A stretch of 64,000 nt of DNA from assembly GCF_038096175.1 (NCBI RefSeq), contig NZ_CP151099.1:6178001-6242000 (forward strand). The letters are read 5' to 3'. A program made the translations under genes and the position numbers. The notes under the pieces were generated by a model. The model made no database searches, was not told the DNA's origin, and saw nothing but the letters and a program-made list of their open reading frames with translations. Below are positions 1 to 8,876 of this stretch, piece after piece. Source of the DNA: Nostoc sp. UHCC 0302 (lineage in GTDB: Bacteria; Cyanobacteriota; Cyanobacteriia; Cyanobacteriales; Nostocaceae). Within the stretch, counting starts at the first letter, position 1, and each line of letters opens with the position of its first letter.

Positions 1-756
1 GTGGAAGTTAATTTTGCGAAAGCGATCAACCCAGTGTCCTCTAACAGTTTGATCCCAGCCATATTGACGCGCTAAGGCTTCCTCTCGCCGATCAATCCAT
101 GCTGCATCTAGCTCTAAATCTGAAATACGAAGCGAAAACGCAGTACGAGAATGAGATGTCGCAAACCAAGATGACGGCTGTATTTGTGCATTTCGTACCT
201 GCTGCTGCGTAAATCTGACTGGTACTATAACCGTCTCTTCTCCTGTCTTTGCCTCAAATTGATAAGTGGTTCTGGCTTCTATTCGTTTAACTTGGCGATG
301 CCGAAAATCTAAATTGCTATTTAAACAACGTTCGTACAAATCTTGATGAACTTGATGCCGGAGATTTTTGGCAGCATTAATAATATAGCTATCCCAGTTT
401 TGCGGAGTGAATTCGTGATAGTTACGCCAATCTAGAGGAATTCTGAGATAAGAACGCAATGCTCCTAACCAAGCGAAACGGGCAGAAAAGGGAACTATTT
501 GGCGAGTATTAGCGATCGCTCGACGTTCCATCTCAGTCAAACTCTGTAAACGTGGATGTCTCAAAGGCACTCCACTCAAGATTGCCCAAGGTGCGGTGAC
601 TGGCTCATCATCAAGTTCCAAATACTCCATCAGAGCAAAGCCAAGCTCCACTTGAAGCAACAATTCAGCTTGAGTACGCTCCAAACCTGCTTCTTTCAAC
701 TGTTCGAGGCGCTCTTTAAACTCAGTCGGCAGCTCAAATAGAGTCATCTGGCTCAT
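1..756 (-). CDS. Protein of unknown function, C-terminus beyond the window edge
   Basis: The reverse strand is open without a stop from an ATG at 756 to the window edge, giving the first 252 residues. The N-terminus reads MSQMTLFELPTEFKERLEQL and is helical and charged. No Walker A, HExxH or DxK motif is visible in this part. The gene begins 3 bases after the stop of the nuclease-like gene at 760-1890, so the two are almost certainly one transcription unit. If that neighbour belongs to a pPIWI-RE three-gene island, this could be the start of the pPIWI-RE protein or of its helicase partner, but that is inference from context only. The reading frame is well supported; the function is not recognised. 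Confidence 0.7.
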   Translation of the reverse strand, partial: MSQMTLFELPTEFKERLEQLKEAGLERTQAELLLQVELGFALMEYLELDDEPVTAPWAILSGVPLRHPRLQSLTEMERRAIANTRQIVPFSARFAWLGALRSYLRIPLDWRNYHEFTPQNWDSYIINAAKNLRHQVHQDLYERCLNSNLDFRHRQVKRIEARTTYQFEAKTGEETVIVPVRFTQQQVRNAQIQPSSWFATSHSRTAFSLRISDLELDAAWIDRREEALARQYGWDQTVRGHWVDRFRKINFH

Positions 757-759
757 TGA

Positions 760-1890
760 CTATTCCCTCAAGCACTCAATTTTATTGATAACCCGTTCTT
801 CAAATGCAGCATCACTCAGAAGATGGGTACTGCTAGGCAGCTTTGTCACTTGTTCACGAAGAATTTCGAGGTAGTCCTCTCGTTGTTGTATGCGTTGGAT
901 GGGAATAACATAAAAGCTCTCGTCATAACGCAGATCGCCCTCACCGAATAGAGGTGTAAGCTTTGGTGCTAAATTGTAGGGGCTTCGGTAATCTTTAATA
1001 TCTACAGCCCAGGTTGATTGGTCACAAAAGCGTAGTTGTAAGTCATAGCGATCAATGCCTGGATAAAGATGGATGGCACAAAGCTGATCTGAGTATTTGC
1101 TTTGAAGTTCTTCCAACGCTTTAAATAAGCGCATCTCAGGTATACCCGGTAAACAAATACGCAAATGGATACCAAACTTCAAACGACGCAGCCCTTGTTT
1201 CCACGTGATTTGTCGAATAAAGGTCAAATTTTGGCGATGATCGTTGCAAGCACTGGGTTTAATACCACGTAACTTTCCATACTTTTTAAATAAAGGGCCG
1301 CAGCGATCGCAATTCCAACAAGGCTCGTTTTCTTCACACTCATGGTAGAAATCGCCCACTTCTTCAATATCAATATGTCGGCTTTTTAAAAAAGCTTTCC
1401 GAAGCTGTGCCGGAGTTGTGTAACCATTCTCAATCAAAAATCGGCGCAGCAAAACATATTCTTGCTGAACGCGCTCAGGATCGCTATTGTTGTTGTAAAG
1501 TTCTTGCAATCGTTCCAAAATTTTCTGAAACTGGACATTTTCTATGGCAATTTGTTTGGTTAAAGTGGTGGCAAACTCTGATAATTTGGTTTTTTCAAGT
1601 AGTTCCTCATATAAATATCGGCTTGCTTCTTCACTCAACCCCCATTCATAAAGCAGACCAAAATCAGAGTCAAACTCTTTTGGCAGTAAGCGCCCTGGAT
1701 ACCAAGTTTTTACAGGTTTTTCGAGTAATGCTAAAAGACCAGTTAGAGTCCGTGGGTATGTTACAGCAGTTAGCTCTAGAGCTAGTTTATTAAGAGCATG
1801 ACGGAGCAGTTCAGGATATGGATACCTGCCATCTCGACGGACAAACTCTGCTAAACCAAGGATGAGATTATCAAATTCATTACTTCCCAT
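760..1890 (-). CDS. PD-(D/E)xK-type nuclease-like protein (candidate REase of a pPIWI-RE island)
   Basis: The product has 376 residues. The N-terminal half is helical. A Cys-rich segment near residues 190-220 (CEENEPCWNCDRCG, then SACNDH) could bind zinc. The C-terminal part carries an arrangement typical of PD-(D/E)xK nucleases: a Glu in a helix (FKALEEL), an Asp on a strand (YDLQLRF) and a D-x-K motif (VDIKDY). The N-terminal pattern (YPYPELL, then W-x-P-G-R) reminds me of the domain named pPIWI-RE 'Y', which precedes the REase in pPIWI-RE three-gene islands (PIWI-like proteins with a DinG-type helicase and REase, a proposed defence system). That match is from memory. The gene is divergent from an XRE/ImmA pair and sits 3 bases before the next gene. 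Confidence 0.55.
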   Translation of the reverse strand: MGSNEFDNLILGLAEFVRRDGRYPYPELLRHALNKLALELTAVTYPRTLTGLLALLEKPVKTWYPGRLLPKEFDSDFGLLYEWGLSEEASRYLYEELLEKTKLSEFATTLTKQIAIENVQFQKILERLQELYNNNSDPERVQQEYVLLRRFLIENGYTTPAQLRKAFLKSRHIDIEEVGDFYHECEENEPCWNCDRCGPLFKKYGKLRGIKPSACNDHRQNLTFIRQITWKQGLRRLKFGIHLRICLPGIPEMRLFKALEELQSKYSDQLCAIHLYPGIDRYDLQLRFCDQSTWAVDIKDYRSPYNLAPKLTPLFGEGDLRYDESFYVIPIQRIQQREDYLEILREQVTKLPSSTHLLSDAAFEERVINKIECLRE

Positions 1891-2034
1891 TGAAGGTAAT
1901 CCTTCATTTAGAGGATTTTTTTAACAACACGAGCTTTTTCAAGCGTGATACATTTGTTTCATAAACCGTACAATATTATTTATGTTGTGTCAACTAAGAG
2001 ACAATTTATTCTTTTGTGAGACAGGAACAAAGGA
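1891..2034. promoter_or_regulatory. Divergent promoter region with candidate operator
   Basis: This 144-bp AT-rich gap separates the nuclease operon (leftward) from the XRE gene (rightward). It contains an imperfect inverted repeat, TTGTGTC at 1985-1991 and GAGACAA at 1998-2004, and a second related half-site, TGTGAGACA, at about 2015-2023. Such spaced repeats between an XRE regulator and a divergent operon are plausible operators for the regulator. No experimental support is available. Confidence 0.35.
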
Positions 2035-2400
2035 ATGGGAAGTTATCTAGATATAGAACGGTTAGCAAGCCTAGTCCGCAAAAAACGCGGCAGCAGAGGA
2101 CTGCGTGAAACATCGGCAGAGATTGGTAATGTTAGTCCATCCACTCTTTCACGAGTAGAGAGTGGGAAAATGCCGGATATGGAAACTTTTCTGGCACTTT
2201 GTAACTGGCTAGAAGTGCCGCCTGCGGAGTTGTTTAGAACCACAGAGGAGGATCAACTGGATACGCCTGAAGCGATCGCTATTCAACTACGCGCTGACAA
2301 AAATCTTGATCCAGCGATCGCTAATGCTTTAGCATCTTTAGTCAAAGCAGCGTATCGCGATTTGTCTCAAAATGATGGGGAATTGAAGCAAGATCCCTAA
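2035..2400 (+). CDS. XRE-family helix-turn-helix transcriptional regulator
   Basis: The product has 121 residues. A Cro/C1-type helix-turn-helix covers roughly residues 8-65, with the recognition region around SAEIGNVSPSTLSRVESGK, the typical 'S-x-x-T-L-S-R-x-E-x-G' signature. The rest is a short helical tail. It lies 4 bases before an ImmA/IrrE-type peptidase gene, the classic pairing in which the peptidase cleaves or inactivates the repressor after DNA damage or another signal. It is divergent from the nuclease-like operon, so control of that operon is a reasonable inference. The ATG at 2035 has a purine-rich AGGAACAAAGGA upstream. Confidence 0.88.
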   Translation: MGSYLDIERLASLVRKKRGSRGLRETSAEIGNVSPSTLSRVESGKMPDMETFLALCNWLEVPPAELFRTTEEDQLDTPEAIAIQLRADKNLDPAIANALASLVKAAYRDLSQNDGELKQDP

Positions 2401-2404
2401 AGAT

Positions 2405-2953
2405 ATGTCATTAATTCAAAGTCTATCGCCGGAATTTAGGCAACGCTGTGAAGCGATGGCTACTGAACAACGTAGCTTGCTTGGAGTGCGAGCCTTTGAA
2501 CCATTAGCCGCAGACAATCTAGCAGCCAAGTTAGGAGCAACACTTTTTACACCAGATCAGGTTCCAAATTTAGAGCCAGAGCAAGTAGCAGTGTTACTTG
2601 CTAGCGATGAATGGTCAGGAGCAATTATAAGCGATCGTCCACTTTGGATTGTATACAACCCACGCCATGCACCTACACGGTATGAATCAAATTTGATGCA
2701 TGAAATAGCTCATGTATTGCTGAATCATCAGCCTGTAGGCTTTGATTCAGTAACTGCACAACCGAAACGCCAACAAAAGCACGAAGATGAAGCAACTTAT
2801 TTAGGGGGATGCTTTCAAATTCCCAAACGTGGTTTACTATGGGCGACACAACAAAAGATGCTGTTATCTCAAATTGCAGCACATTTTGCTGCGAGTGAAG
2901 CGATGGTGCAGTTTCGCAGCAATGTGACTGGAGTCGTTGTCAAAAAGTTTTAA
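2405..2953 (+). CDS. ImmA/IrrE-family (M78) metallopeptidase
   Basis: The product has 182 residues. The zinc-binding HExxH motif is present in MHEIAHVLLNH, with a downstream acidic residue (EDEATYLGG) in the position of the third ligand of the M78 family. A short charged N-terminal region and a helical C-terminal tail surround the peptidase core. The gene starts 4 bases after the XRE stop, so the two are translated from one message. In the family (for example ImmA of ICEBs1) the enzyme degrades its partner repressor; here the partner would be the 2035-2400 product. The substrate itself is inferred. Confidence 0.88.
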   Translation: MSLIQSLSPEFRQRCEAMATEQRSLLGVRAFEPLAADNLAAKLGATLFTPDQVPNLEPEQVAVLLASDEWSGAIISDRPLWIVYNPRHAPTRYESNLMHEIAHVLLNHQPVGFDSVTAQPKRQQKHEDEATYLGGCFQIPKRGLLWATQQKMLLSQIAAHFAASEAMVQFRSNVTGVVVKKF

Positions 2954-3064
2954 GAGGCTGAGGAATCAGCATTAGAGAAAGAGTGTAACAGAAGTATTAC
3001 TGTCACTTTGGCTGAAACCTAGATAACATAAGATTCGGCGTCTTTACAGTTCGGGAGTGCAAAA

Positions 3065-4240
3065 ATGTCTAAACAGCTGGGTCAAAAAATCGCACCTACA
3101 CCTATATCAACTGATATCAGCGTGGTGGATTTAATTGATAATTACTTTACCGCTTATAACTCGGCGCGTTTGCGGGAAATTTGCCAGCTATTGAGCCGCG
3201 ATGTGCTAACTGAAGGTGTAACAGTAGGAGTCAGCCTTTCCGGTGCGATGACACCAGCCGGATTCGGGGTTTCAGCACTTGCACCCTTAATTCGCAACGG
3301 CTTTATTGACTGGATGATTAGCACTGGTGCAAATCTCTATCATGATATGCATTACGGATTGGGTTTTGAACTCTTTGCTGGTAATCCGTTTTTAGATGAT
3401 GTCAAATTGCGTCAGGAAGGCACTATCAGAATTTATGACATTATCTTTGGCTACGATGTGCTGCTTGAAACTGATGCATTCATCCGCAAGGTTTTGCAAG
3501 CAGAAGCATTTCAAAAGCGGATGGGAACCGCTGAGTTCCACCATTTGCTAGGTAAATATGTCTGGGAAGTAGAAAAGCAATTGGGAGTGCAGCATTCTAG
3601 CTTACTTGCTACAGCTTATGAATATGGCGTACCCATTTATACGTCTTCTCCTGGAGATAGTTCTATTGGGATGAACGTGGCGGCTTTAGCATTGGAAGGT
3701 TCCCAATTAATCTTAGATCCTTCAATTGACGTAAATGAGACCGCTGCGATCGCCTACAACGCCCGTGAATCAGCAGGTAAAAGTGCGGCTGTAATTCTCG
3801 GTGGTGGTAGTCCAAAAAACTTTTTGCTACAGACACAACCGCAAATCCACGAAGTGTTGGGACTAGAAGAACGTGGACATGATTACTTTGTGCAATTTAC
3901 CGATGCCCGTCCAGATACAGGCGGTTTGTCAGGGGCAACCCCATCGGAAGCCGTCAGCTGGGGTAAAATTGACCCCGAAGAGTTACCAGACACGATTGTT
4001 TGTTATACCGATAGCACGATCGCTTTACCACTAGTGACAGCATATGTTCTCAACAAGTGCCAGCCTCGTCCTCTGAAGCGTTTGTATGACAAGCGAGAAG
4101 CGATTTTGGAGAAACTGCGAACAGACTATCTAGCCGCCAAGACCCAACCATCAGATCAAGTTCCAACAGCAATGGCTGAGAGTGTTTCACAGCAGGTAGC
4201 GACTTATCCTTGCGGTAGGCTGATACCCAACAGCCTCTAA
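3065..4240 (+). CDS. speY: Deoxyhypusine-synthase-like protein, probable homospermidine synthase
   Basis: The 391-residue product is a full-length deoxyhypusine synthase family protein. Bacteria lack hypusine; in Anabaena the family member SpeY is required to make homospermidine, the main polyamine, so the same role is inferred here. The conserved lysine that forms the enzyme-imine intermediate in the family sits in GGGSPKNF (about K251). The NAD-binding and polyamine-site region includes [12 protein letters not shown] near residue 60. The enzyme would be cytosolic. The gene stands alone: no speB-like agmatinase is adjacent, and the ATG at 3065 follows a weak ribosome site. The C-terminal 40 residues after the core are poorly conserved in type. 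Confidence 0.85.
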   Translation: MSKQLGQKIAPTPISTDISVVDLIDNYFTAYNSARLREICQLLSRDVLTEGVTVGVSLSGAMTPAGFGVSALAPLIRNGFIDWMISTGANLYHDMHYGLGFELFAGNPFLDDVKLRQEGTIRIYDIIFGYDVLLETDAFIRKVLQAEAFQKRMGTAEFHHLLGKYVWEVEKQLGVQHSSLLATAYEYGVPIYTSSPGDSSIGMNVAALALEGSQLILDPSIDVNETAAIAYNARESAGKSAAVILGGGSPKNFLLQTQPQIHEVLGLEERGHDYFVQFTDARPDTGGLSGATPSEAVSWGKIDPEELPDTIVCYTDSTIALPLVTAYVLNKCQPRPLKRLYDKREAILEKLRTDYLAAKTQPSDQVPTAMAESVSQQVATYPCGRLIPNSL

Positions 4241-4263
4241 AGGAGATCAGGAGGATAAGAATA

Positions 4264-4293
4264 ATGGCGTTGCCGAGTGAAAGCATGAATTAG
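4264..4293 (+). other. Possible 9-codon mini-ORF with a strong ribosome site
   Basis: An ATG at 4264 opens a 9-codon frame (MALPSESMN) ending at TAG 4291-4293. A GGAGG at 4250-4254 lies 9 bases upstream, stronger than the site of the preceding gene. It starts 23 bases after the speY-like stop. This may be the relic of a lost downstream gene or a chance match; there is no evidence that it is translated. Confidence 0.2.
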
Positions 4294-5325
4294 TATTACG
4301 CTCCAGACGCAGCAAAAAGTCTGAGGCACAGAAAATAATAGTTTTAGAGACTAAATTCTTGACTTTCATACTTATATTCAGTAACGCCAGAATTATCCTC
4401 CATTCTCCATTCCCAGATGCTATTTCTGAACGCAACTTAGTCGCTCTTGTTTGTGAGCCAGCAACTTTTAGCCTGTGGGGCTTTGCAGAAATTAGCGAAA
4501 GTATTGTTTTTTATCTAAGTACCTACTCAGGAGGGGAAGAAATGTTCAATTAATGCTTGGTTTCCCCTACCACCTCTTTTTTTGAGAGTGTCGTGGTTAT
4601 AAAAAAATAAATATCTGTAAATGATTAATAAAATTAAGCAAATATATACAGGGTTTTTACTTACATTAATTTTTGTTTATATAATAGATTACTTTGTATA
4701 GCTCAGTCTTAATACTGAATTTTATATTATATAAATGCATTAAAATTATGATTTTTTTGCATCAAACTTGAATCAGCAGCACTTATTTAGTGATATATCA
4801 CTGAATAAATTTTTCATTTTTATTTTGAATAATTACATAAGTTAATTTGGATAAGTGATGCCAAATTCCCAAAAGTCTTTCCCTGTAAATATTCCAAGAT
4901 TTCTTAACCTCGTCAAAGTAACTAAAATTGAGAAATATATTAGAAAAATAAAGTTGACTTTTTTGCTTTGATGCACTATGGCTGCGCTAGAGAAGTTACT
5001 TATTTATACGGAAGACTTTATTAGCAGCAAAAGCTACATTCTTATTTACAAAGACAAAGATGCAGTACGTAAGAAAAACTACTCCTATCCTGAGTAGAAA
5101 CCTTGAAATTCAAGGACAGCTCTAAATAAAGTAGCAATTCATCTTAACGCGTAGCTTCAATATAGCTTTTGAGGAAAATCAGTAGATTATTCCCTCAAAT
5201 CTGCATTCCTAAAACGCCAGCTAGAGTTTTGGGTTGATACCACTGGTAATTCTTGAGGGAATTGCCGAACTTTATCTTGCTTTAAAACTCAGGATAGAAG
5301 TCCAGCAAATAAACAAACTAATTTC
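4294..5325. other. Long AT-rich intergenic region upstream of the surface-protein cluster
   Basis: About 1 kb without a convincing gene. It is rich in A and T runs, with no helicase, transposase or RNA-gene signature seen. A hairpin at 5168-5199 (TTTGAGG paired with CCTCAAA) lies 130 bases before the start of the 854-residue protein and may be part of a long untranslated leader. The one small plus-strand frame at 4359-4553 shows no ribosome site or recognisable protein. Promoter and leader of the cluster probably lie here. Confidence 0.4.
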
Positions 5326-7890
5326 ATGCTAAGACGAAATCAATCTATTAACAATCAGTGTCAACGCTACCAATCTTTAGTAGCAACAGCATTATTGACT
5401 AGTAGCCTTTTTCAATTCATCGCACCTGTACTAGCTGACGGAACTGCTGCGGGTAAATCTATCAGTAACACTGCGACTGCGACATACGAAGATCCCAACG
5501 CGCCAGGGACAACAATTAATGCTACATCTAATACTGTAACTGTGACTTTGGCAGAAGTTGCTGGTATTACCGTTACTGCATCGGGCGTCACAGATACTAC
5601 CACTAGCCCTAGTAACACAACTGTTCAAATTGGCGATGTACTAAACTACACCTATACTCTGACGAACGTAGGTAATGATCCTACAAAATTCCATATTCCT
5701 AACCAAGCAACAACAACTGGGCCTGGTATAGTTTCTGGCCCCCTACAATACAGTACTAATGGTGGTACGACTTGGACAGACGTTGCGGCAGGTGGTGTAG
5801 ACACACCTTCAATTCCAGTTAGTGGTACTGTGTTGGTACGTGTGCCAGTTACTGTACAGCCTGGCGCTCAGTCGAATGACATAATTAAGGTTACTCTTGG
5901 TAATACTCCTGGTGATGCTCAAAACCAACTGCGGAGTCCAGATGGTGGTGACATTTATACTGTAGATAACGCTGATGGAACAGTTCCTGGGGAAGTTGCT
6001 GGCGCACCAGTTAACGGTACACGAGAAGCTAGTATTACTCAGCAAACTAATGTTGGTTCATCAGTAAAGAACTACTCTTTGGCTACTATTCTCAAGACTC
6101 GCAGTGGTTATAACAATGCTGGGACAGCAGTAATTACAGATGACAGACTCAGCTACGATTTAAGTTTGCGAGTTGAGTCTACAGATCCTACAGGAAAAGG
6201 AATTACCCCAACAGCTTTGACGGGTAGCAACATTACCCTCAATGGTTCTGCTAGCAGCCATATCTTAGTTTCTGATGCAATTCCTACGGGTACAGATTTG
6301 GCAGTTGCACCAACTGCACCTGCTGGTTGGCAAACTGTTTACACCACAGATCCAGTTACAACCGATGCAAATACAGCCAGTTGGAGTACGACAGTACCAG
6401 CTCAGCTGGCTGCGGTCACCCGCGTTGGTTTTATCAATAATACAGCCATTATTACTTCCATCTCTCCTGGAACAACAGTGAGCGGCTTCTCGATTCAGTT
6501 AGCTGTTGAATCAGCTGCAACTTCACCATTGATCGTTGCTAACATTGCTCAGGTATTTGGTCAAACAGTCGGTAATGCTATCCCAGTATACGACGAATCT
6601 GGTGACCAAAATCCCAGCAACTACAATGGGCCTACAGGCAATATGACTCCTCTTGCTGGTACAGATCCTAGTGGTGATGGTATTCCTGATGCAATAGATT
6701 TAAATAATGATGGTGTTCCTGATGCTCTGCCAGCTACCATCGTTGATGATGGTTTTATTAATACCCCAACAACTCCTGAAACGGGCGTTGACGCAGCTAA
6801 CAACAACACTGGCGATGGTTCAGTCGGTGGTGAAGCAAACACCTTCACTGTGCAAACCTCTGTAGCTTCAGCAGTACTCAACGGCCCACAGAATAAGGCA
6901 GATGCTACTGGGCCATCAGGTACAACTAACGATGACTTTACCAACAAGTCTTCGCTTGTGCCTGCGAATATACCACCTGGTAGTACACTTGATCCACAAT
7001 CGGTAGGTTTCACTAACACAATCACTAATAATGGTACTAGCACTAGCGACATCACAATAGTGCCAACTGCACCAGCAACTGCCACAGATTTGCCAATTGG
7101 TACAAAGGTCACTGTTAGTTATAACAGTCAATCAGCTGTCTATACTTACAACATCAGTAATAACGTTGGTACTTTTGGCATACCAACTGGTACACCAATT
7201 AAAGTTTCTGGTGTTGCTGCTGGAGCTAGTATCAATTATGGTCTAGAAGTTGATCTGCCAGTTGCTACTCCACTCTCGACTGATATTGGCAGGGGTTTCC
7301 CAGTACCCATTACTGCTTTTATTGATACTAATAATGATGGTGTAGTTACTGTAGTTAATAGTGTTAGTGAAGTTAACAACATCTCCATTGATCGCGTATA
7401 CACTGGCTTCTTACAACTACAAAAAGTTTCACGAGTTTTACAAGGAACTGGGCCAGCAGTTCAAGGAACTGATGGCACATTCAGTACCACTGCGAAGAAG
7501 CCTGCACCAGGAAACATTATTGAGTATCAGATTCAGTACAAAAATATTTCTGATGCTCAAGCTGGAAGCGGTAATATCATTTTGAATGCTGACAAAGTTG
7601 TGATTACTGAGGACGGTACTCTCAGCACAACTGCAAATGATGGTAAGAATAACTGGGCGCTGGACAATGATAATAACAGCCAGATTGATACTAGCAATAT
7701 TGTGGGATCAGCGAAAGATTCTGGCGCTTCAACTATTCAATTCTTCAATGGTAACCCAGCTAGCACTTCTAGTATCGACCAAACCGGAACTACAGTGAAC
7801 ACTGATGTTACCAAGTATGTAAATACTGTTACCGGACAGGTTGCTCCTGGTGTTCTCAGAACATTTACATTCCAACGCAAGGTTAACTAG
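5326..7890 (+). CDS. Large exported DUF11-type repeat protein
   Basis: The product has 854 residues and an N-terminal signal peptide (hydrophobic segment around ATALLTSSLFQFIAPVLA, cleavage near residue 37). The mature protein is rich in Thr, Asn, Gly and Ser and almost free of Cys. It opens with SISNTATATYEDP, a typical start of DUF11-type proteins, and has DUF11-like modules near residues 100-200 (QIGDVLNYTYTLTNVGND) and near 720-850 (APGNIIEYQIQYKNIS). A Ca-binding-like Asp-rich stretch (DPSGDGIPDAIDLNNDG) lies in the middle. It is the first of five same-strand exported-protein genes. A role on or across the outer membrane is inferred; no enzyme motif is visible. Confidence 0.85.
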   Translation: MLRRNQSINNQCQRYQSLVATALLTSSLFQFIAPVLADGTAAGKSISNTATATYEDPNAPGTTINATSNTVTVTLAEVAGITVTASGVTDTTTSPSNTTVQIGDVLNYTYTLTNVGNDPTKFHIPNQATTTGPGIVSGPLQYSTNGGTTWTDVAAGGVDTPSIPVSGTVLVRVPVTVQPGAQSNDIIKVTLGNTPGDAQNQLRSPDGGDIYTVDNADGTVPGEVAGAPVNGTREASITQQTNVGSSVKNYSLATILKTRSGYNNAGTAVITDDRLSYDLSLRVESTDPTGKGITPTALTGSNITLNGSASSHILVSDAIPTGTDLAVAPTAPAGWQTVYTTDPVTTDANTASWSTTVPAQLAAVTRVGFINNTAIITSISPGTTVSGFSIQLAVESAATSPLIVANIAQVFGQTVGNAIPVYDESGDQNPSNYNGPTGNMTPLAGTDPSGDGIPDAIDLNNDGVPDALPATIVDDGFINTPTTPETGVDAANNNTGDGSVGGEANTFTVQTSVASAVLNGPQNKADATGPSGTTNDDFTNKSSLVPANIPPGSTLDPQSVGFTNTITNNGTSTSDITIVPTAPATATDLPIGTKVTVSYNSQSAVYTYNISNNVGTFGIPTGTPIKVSGVAAGASINYGLEVDLPVATPLSTDIGRGFPVPITAFIDTNNDGVVTVVNSVSEVNNISIDRVYTGFLQLQKVSRVLQGTGPAVQGTDGTFSTTAKKPAPGNIIEYQIQYKNISDAQAGSGNIILNADKVVITEDGTLSTTANDGKNNWALDNDNNSQIDTSNIVGSAKDSGASTIQFFNGNPASTSSIDQTGTTVNTDVTKYVNTVTGQVAPGVLRTFTFQRKVN

Positions 7891-7902
7891 ATAGTTTGAT
7901 TT

Positions 7903-7925
7903 CACCCCTCTTGACCAGAGGGGTG
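7903..7925 (+). terminator. Intercistronic hairpin, perfect 9-bp stem
   Basis: CACCCCTCT (7903-7911) pairs exactly with AGAGGGGTG (7917-7925) across a 5-base loop, 13 bases after the stop of the 854-residue protein. There is no T-run after it, so it may be a weak terminator, a 3' stabiliser or an attenuator that lowers expression of the next gene. Confidence 0.55.
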
Positions 7926-7998
7926 TAAGCATTCCTTGGTCAAGAAAGGGAAATATAAATCAGCAATCAACATTGTGAAGTTTTTTGAGGTTATTGAT

Positions 7999-8562
7999 AT
8001 GAAGCGTTTTTCTATTGCAGGTATAGGAGCGTTTGCACTCGTTGCCACTGTACCATTTTTTACTCAAATCCCAGGAATTGCCAATGTCTGGCATTCTGAC
8101 AGTGCGGTCGCCCAAAATGTCAAAACTCAAGGGCAAATCCAATTACACTTAGAGGCTGAAAAACGATTAGTCAGCCAGGATCAACAGGGTAAGCAAATTT
8201 ACACATGGCAAGCATTGAAAGGTCAAGCTGTTGTACAACCAGGGGATGTGCTTCGCTATACCTTGATTGGTGAAAATAAAAGCGATCGCCTAGTCAAGAA
8301 TCTAACTCTCAATCAACCGATTCCCCAAAGAATGAGCTATGTTCTGAAGTCTGCCAATATCACGAATAATGGCAAGATTGTTTACAGCATTGATGGCGGA
8401 CGCAGTTTCACAGAAAATCCCACCATTAAAGTTACTCTTCCTGGCGGCAAAGTAGAAACTAGACCAGCACCAGCAAGCGCTTACACCCACATCCGCTTAC
8501 AGGTTCCATCAGTTGCAGCAAAGACAATAATCAAAGCGACTTACCAAACCCAAGTGCGCTAA
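7999..8562 (+). CDS. Small exported DUF11-domain protein
   Basis: I place the start at ATG 7999, which has GAGG 8 bases upstream and begins a signal peptide (MKRFSIAGIGAFALVATVPF). A longer frame from TTG 7936 lacks a ribosome site. The resulting protein has 187 residues: signal peptide to about residue 39 (ending SAVAQ), then one DUF11-like beta module (VVQPGDVLRYTLIGENKSD) and a second strand-rich part with YSIDGGRSFTENP. It lies between the 854-residue and 512-residue DUF11 proteins and is likely a subunit or partner in the same envelope system. No catalytic motif is seen. Confidence 0.83.
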   Translation: MKRFSIAGIGAFALVATVPFFTQIPGIANVWHSDSAVAQNVKTQGQIQLHLEAEKRLVSQDQQGKQIYTWQALKGQAVVQPGDVLRYTLIGENKSDRLVKNLTLNQPIPQRMSYVLKSANITNNGKIVYSIDGGRSFTENPTIKVTLPGGKVETRPAPASAYTHIRLQVPSVAAKTIIKATYQTQVR

Positions 8563-8673
8563 TTGGCAAATATCTAATCATTACATTGCTCCACAAATAA
8601 TTTCGGGTAGCTAGAAATAATGAAATCTCAATAGTTTTTCTTCTCGAATTAATTCAGCGTAGTAAAACTAACT

Positions 8674-8713
8674 TTTGAGATTTTAGATATTTTCCCAAAT
8701 CTAAAATCTCAAA
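8674..8713 (+). terminator. Terminator-like hairpin, perfect 15-bp stem
   Basis: TTTGAGATTTTAGAT (8674-8688) is the exact reverse complement of ATCTAAAATCTCAAA (8699-8713), with a 10-base loop. It is AT-rich and followed by a short direct repeat (AAATTCAAAATCTT, twice, to about 8745). It lies 110 bases after the 187-residue protein and may end that transcript; the symmetry allows action on either strand. Confidence 0.5.
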
Positions 8714-8876
8714 TTCAAAATCTTAAATTCAAAATCTTAAATTTTACACTCAGTCGTTGTCAGCATTAACAGCTAGGTCGAGCTGCTTGCTGGCAATGAT
8801 TGGCTTGCGAGTAAAAGCCATTTAAAAATTCTGGATTTATTCAAAAAGAAGTGACATTCCAGAGGAGATATCTTTA

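Noticed and set aside
2988-3003. GTAACAGAAGTATTAC as a possible NtcA site before the speY-like gene
   Set aside because: The spacing between GTA and TAC is 10 bases, not the 8 bases of the NtcA consensus.
4359-4553. A 64-codon frame in the gap before the surface cluster
   Set aside because: No ribosome site, no domain, and a composition like non-coding sequence.
6621-7112. A 163-codon minus-strand frame inside the 854-residue protein gene
   Set aside because: Val/Ser/Gly-rich shadow of the repeat protein, with no ribosome site and no recognisable domain.
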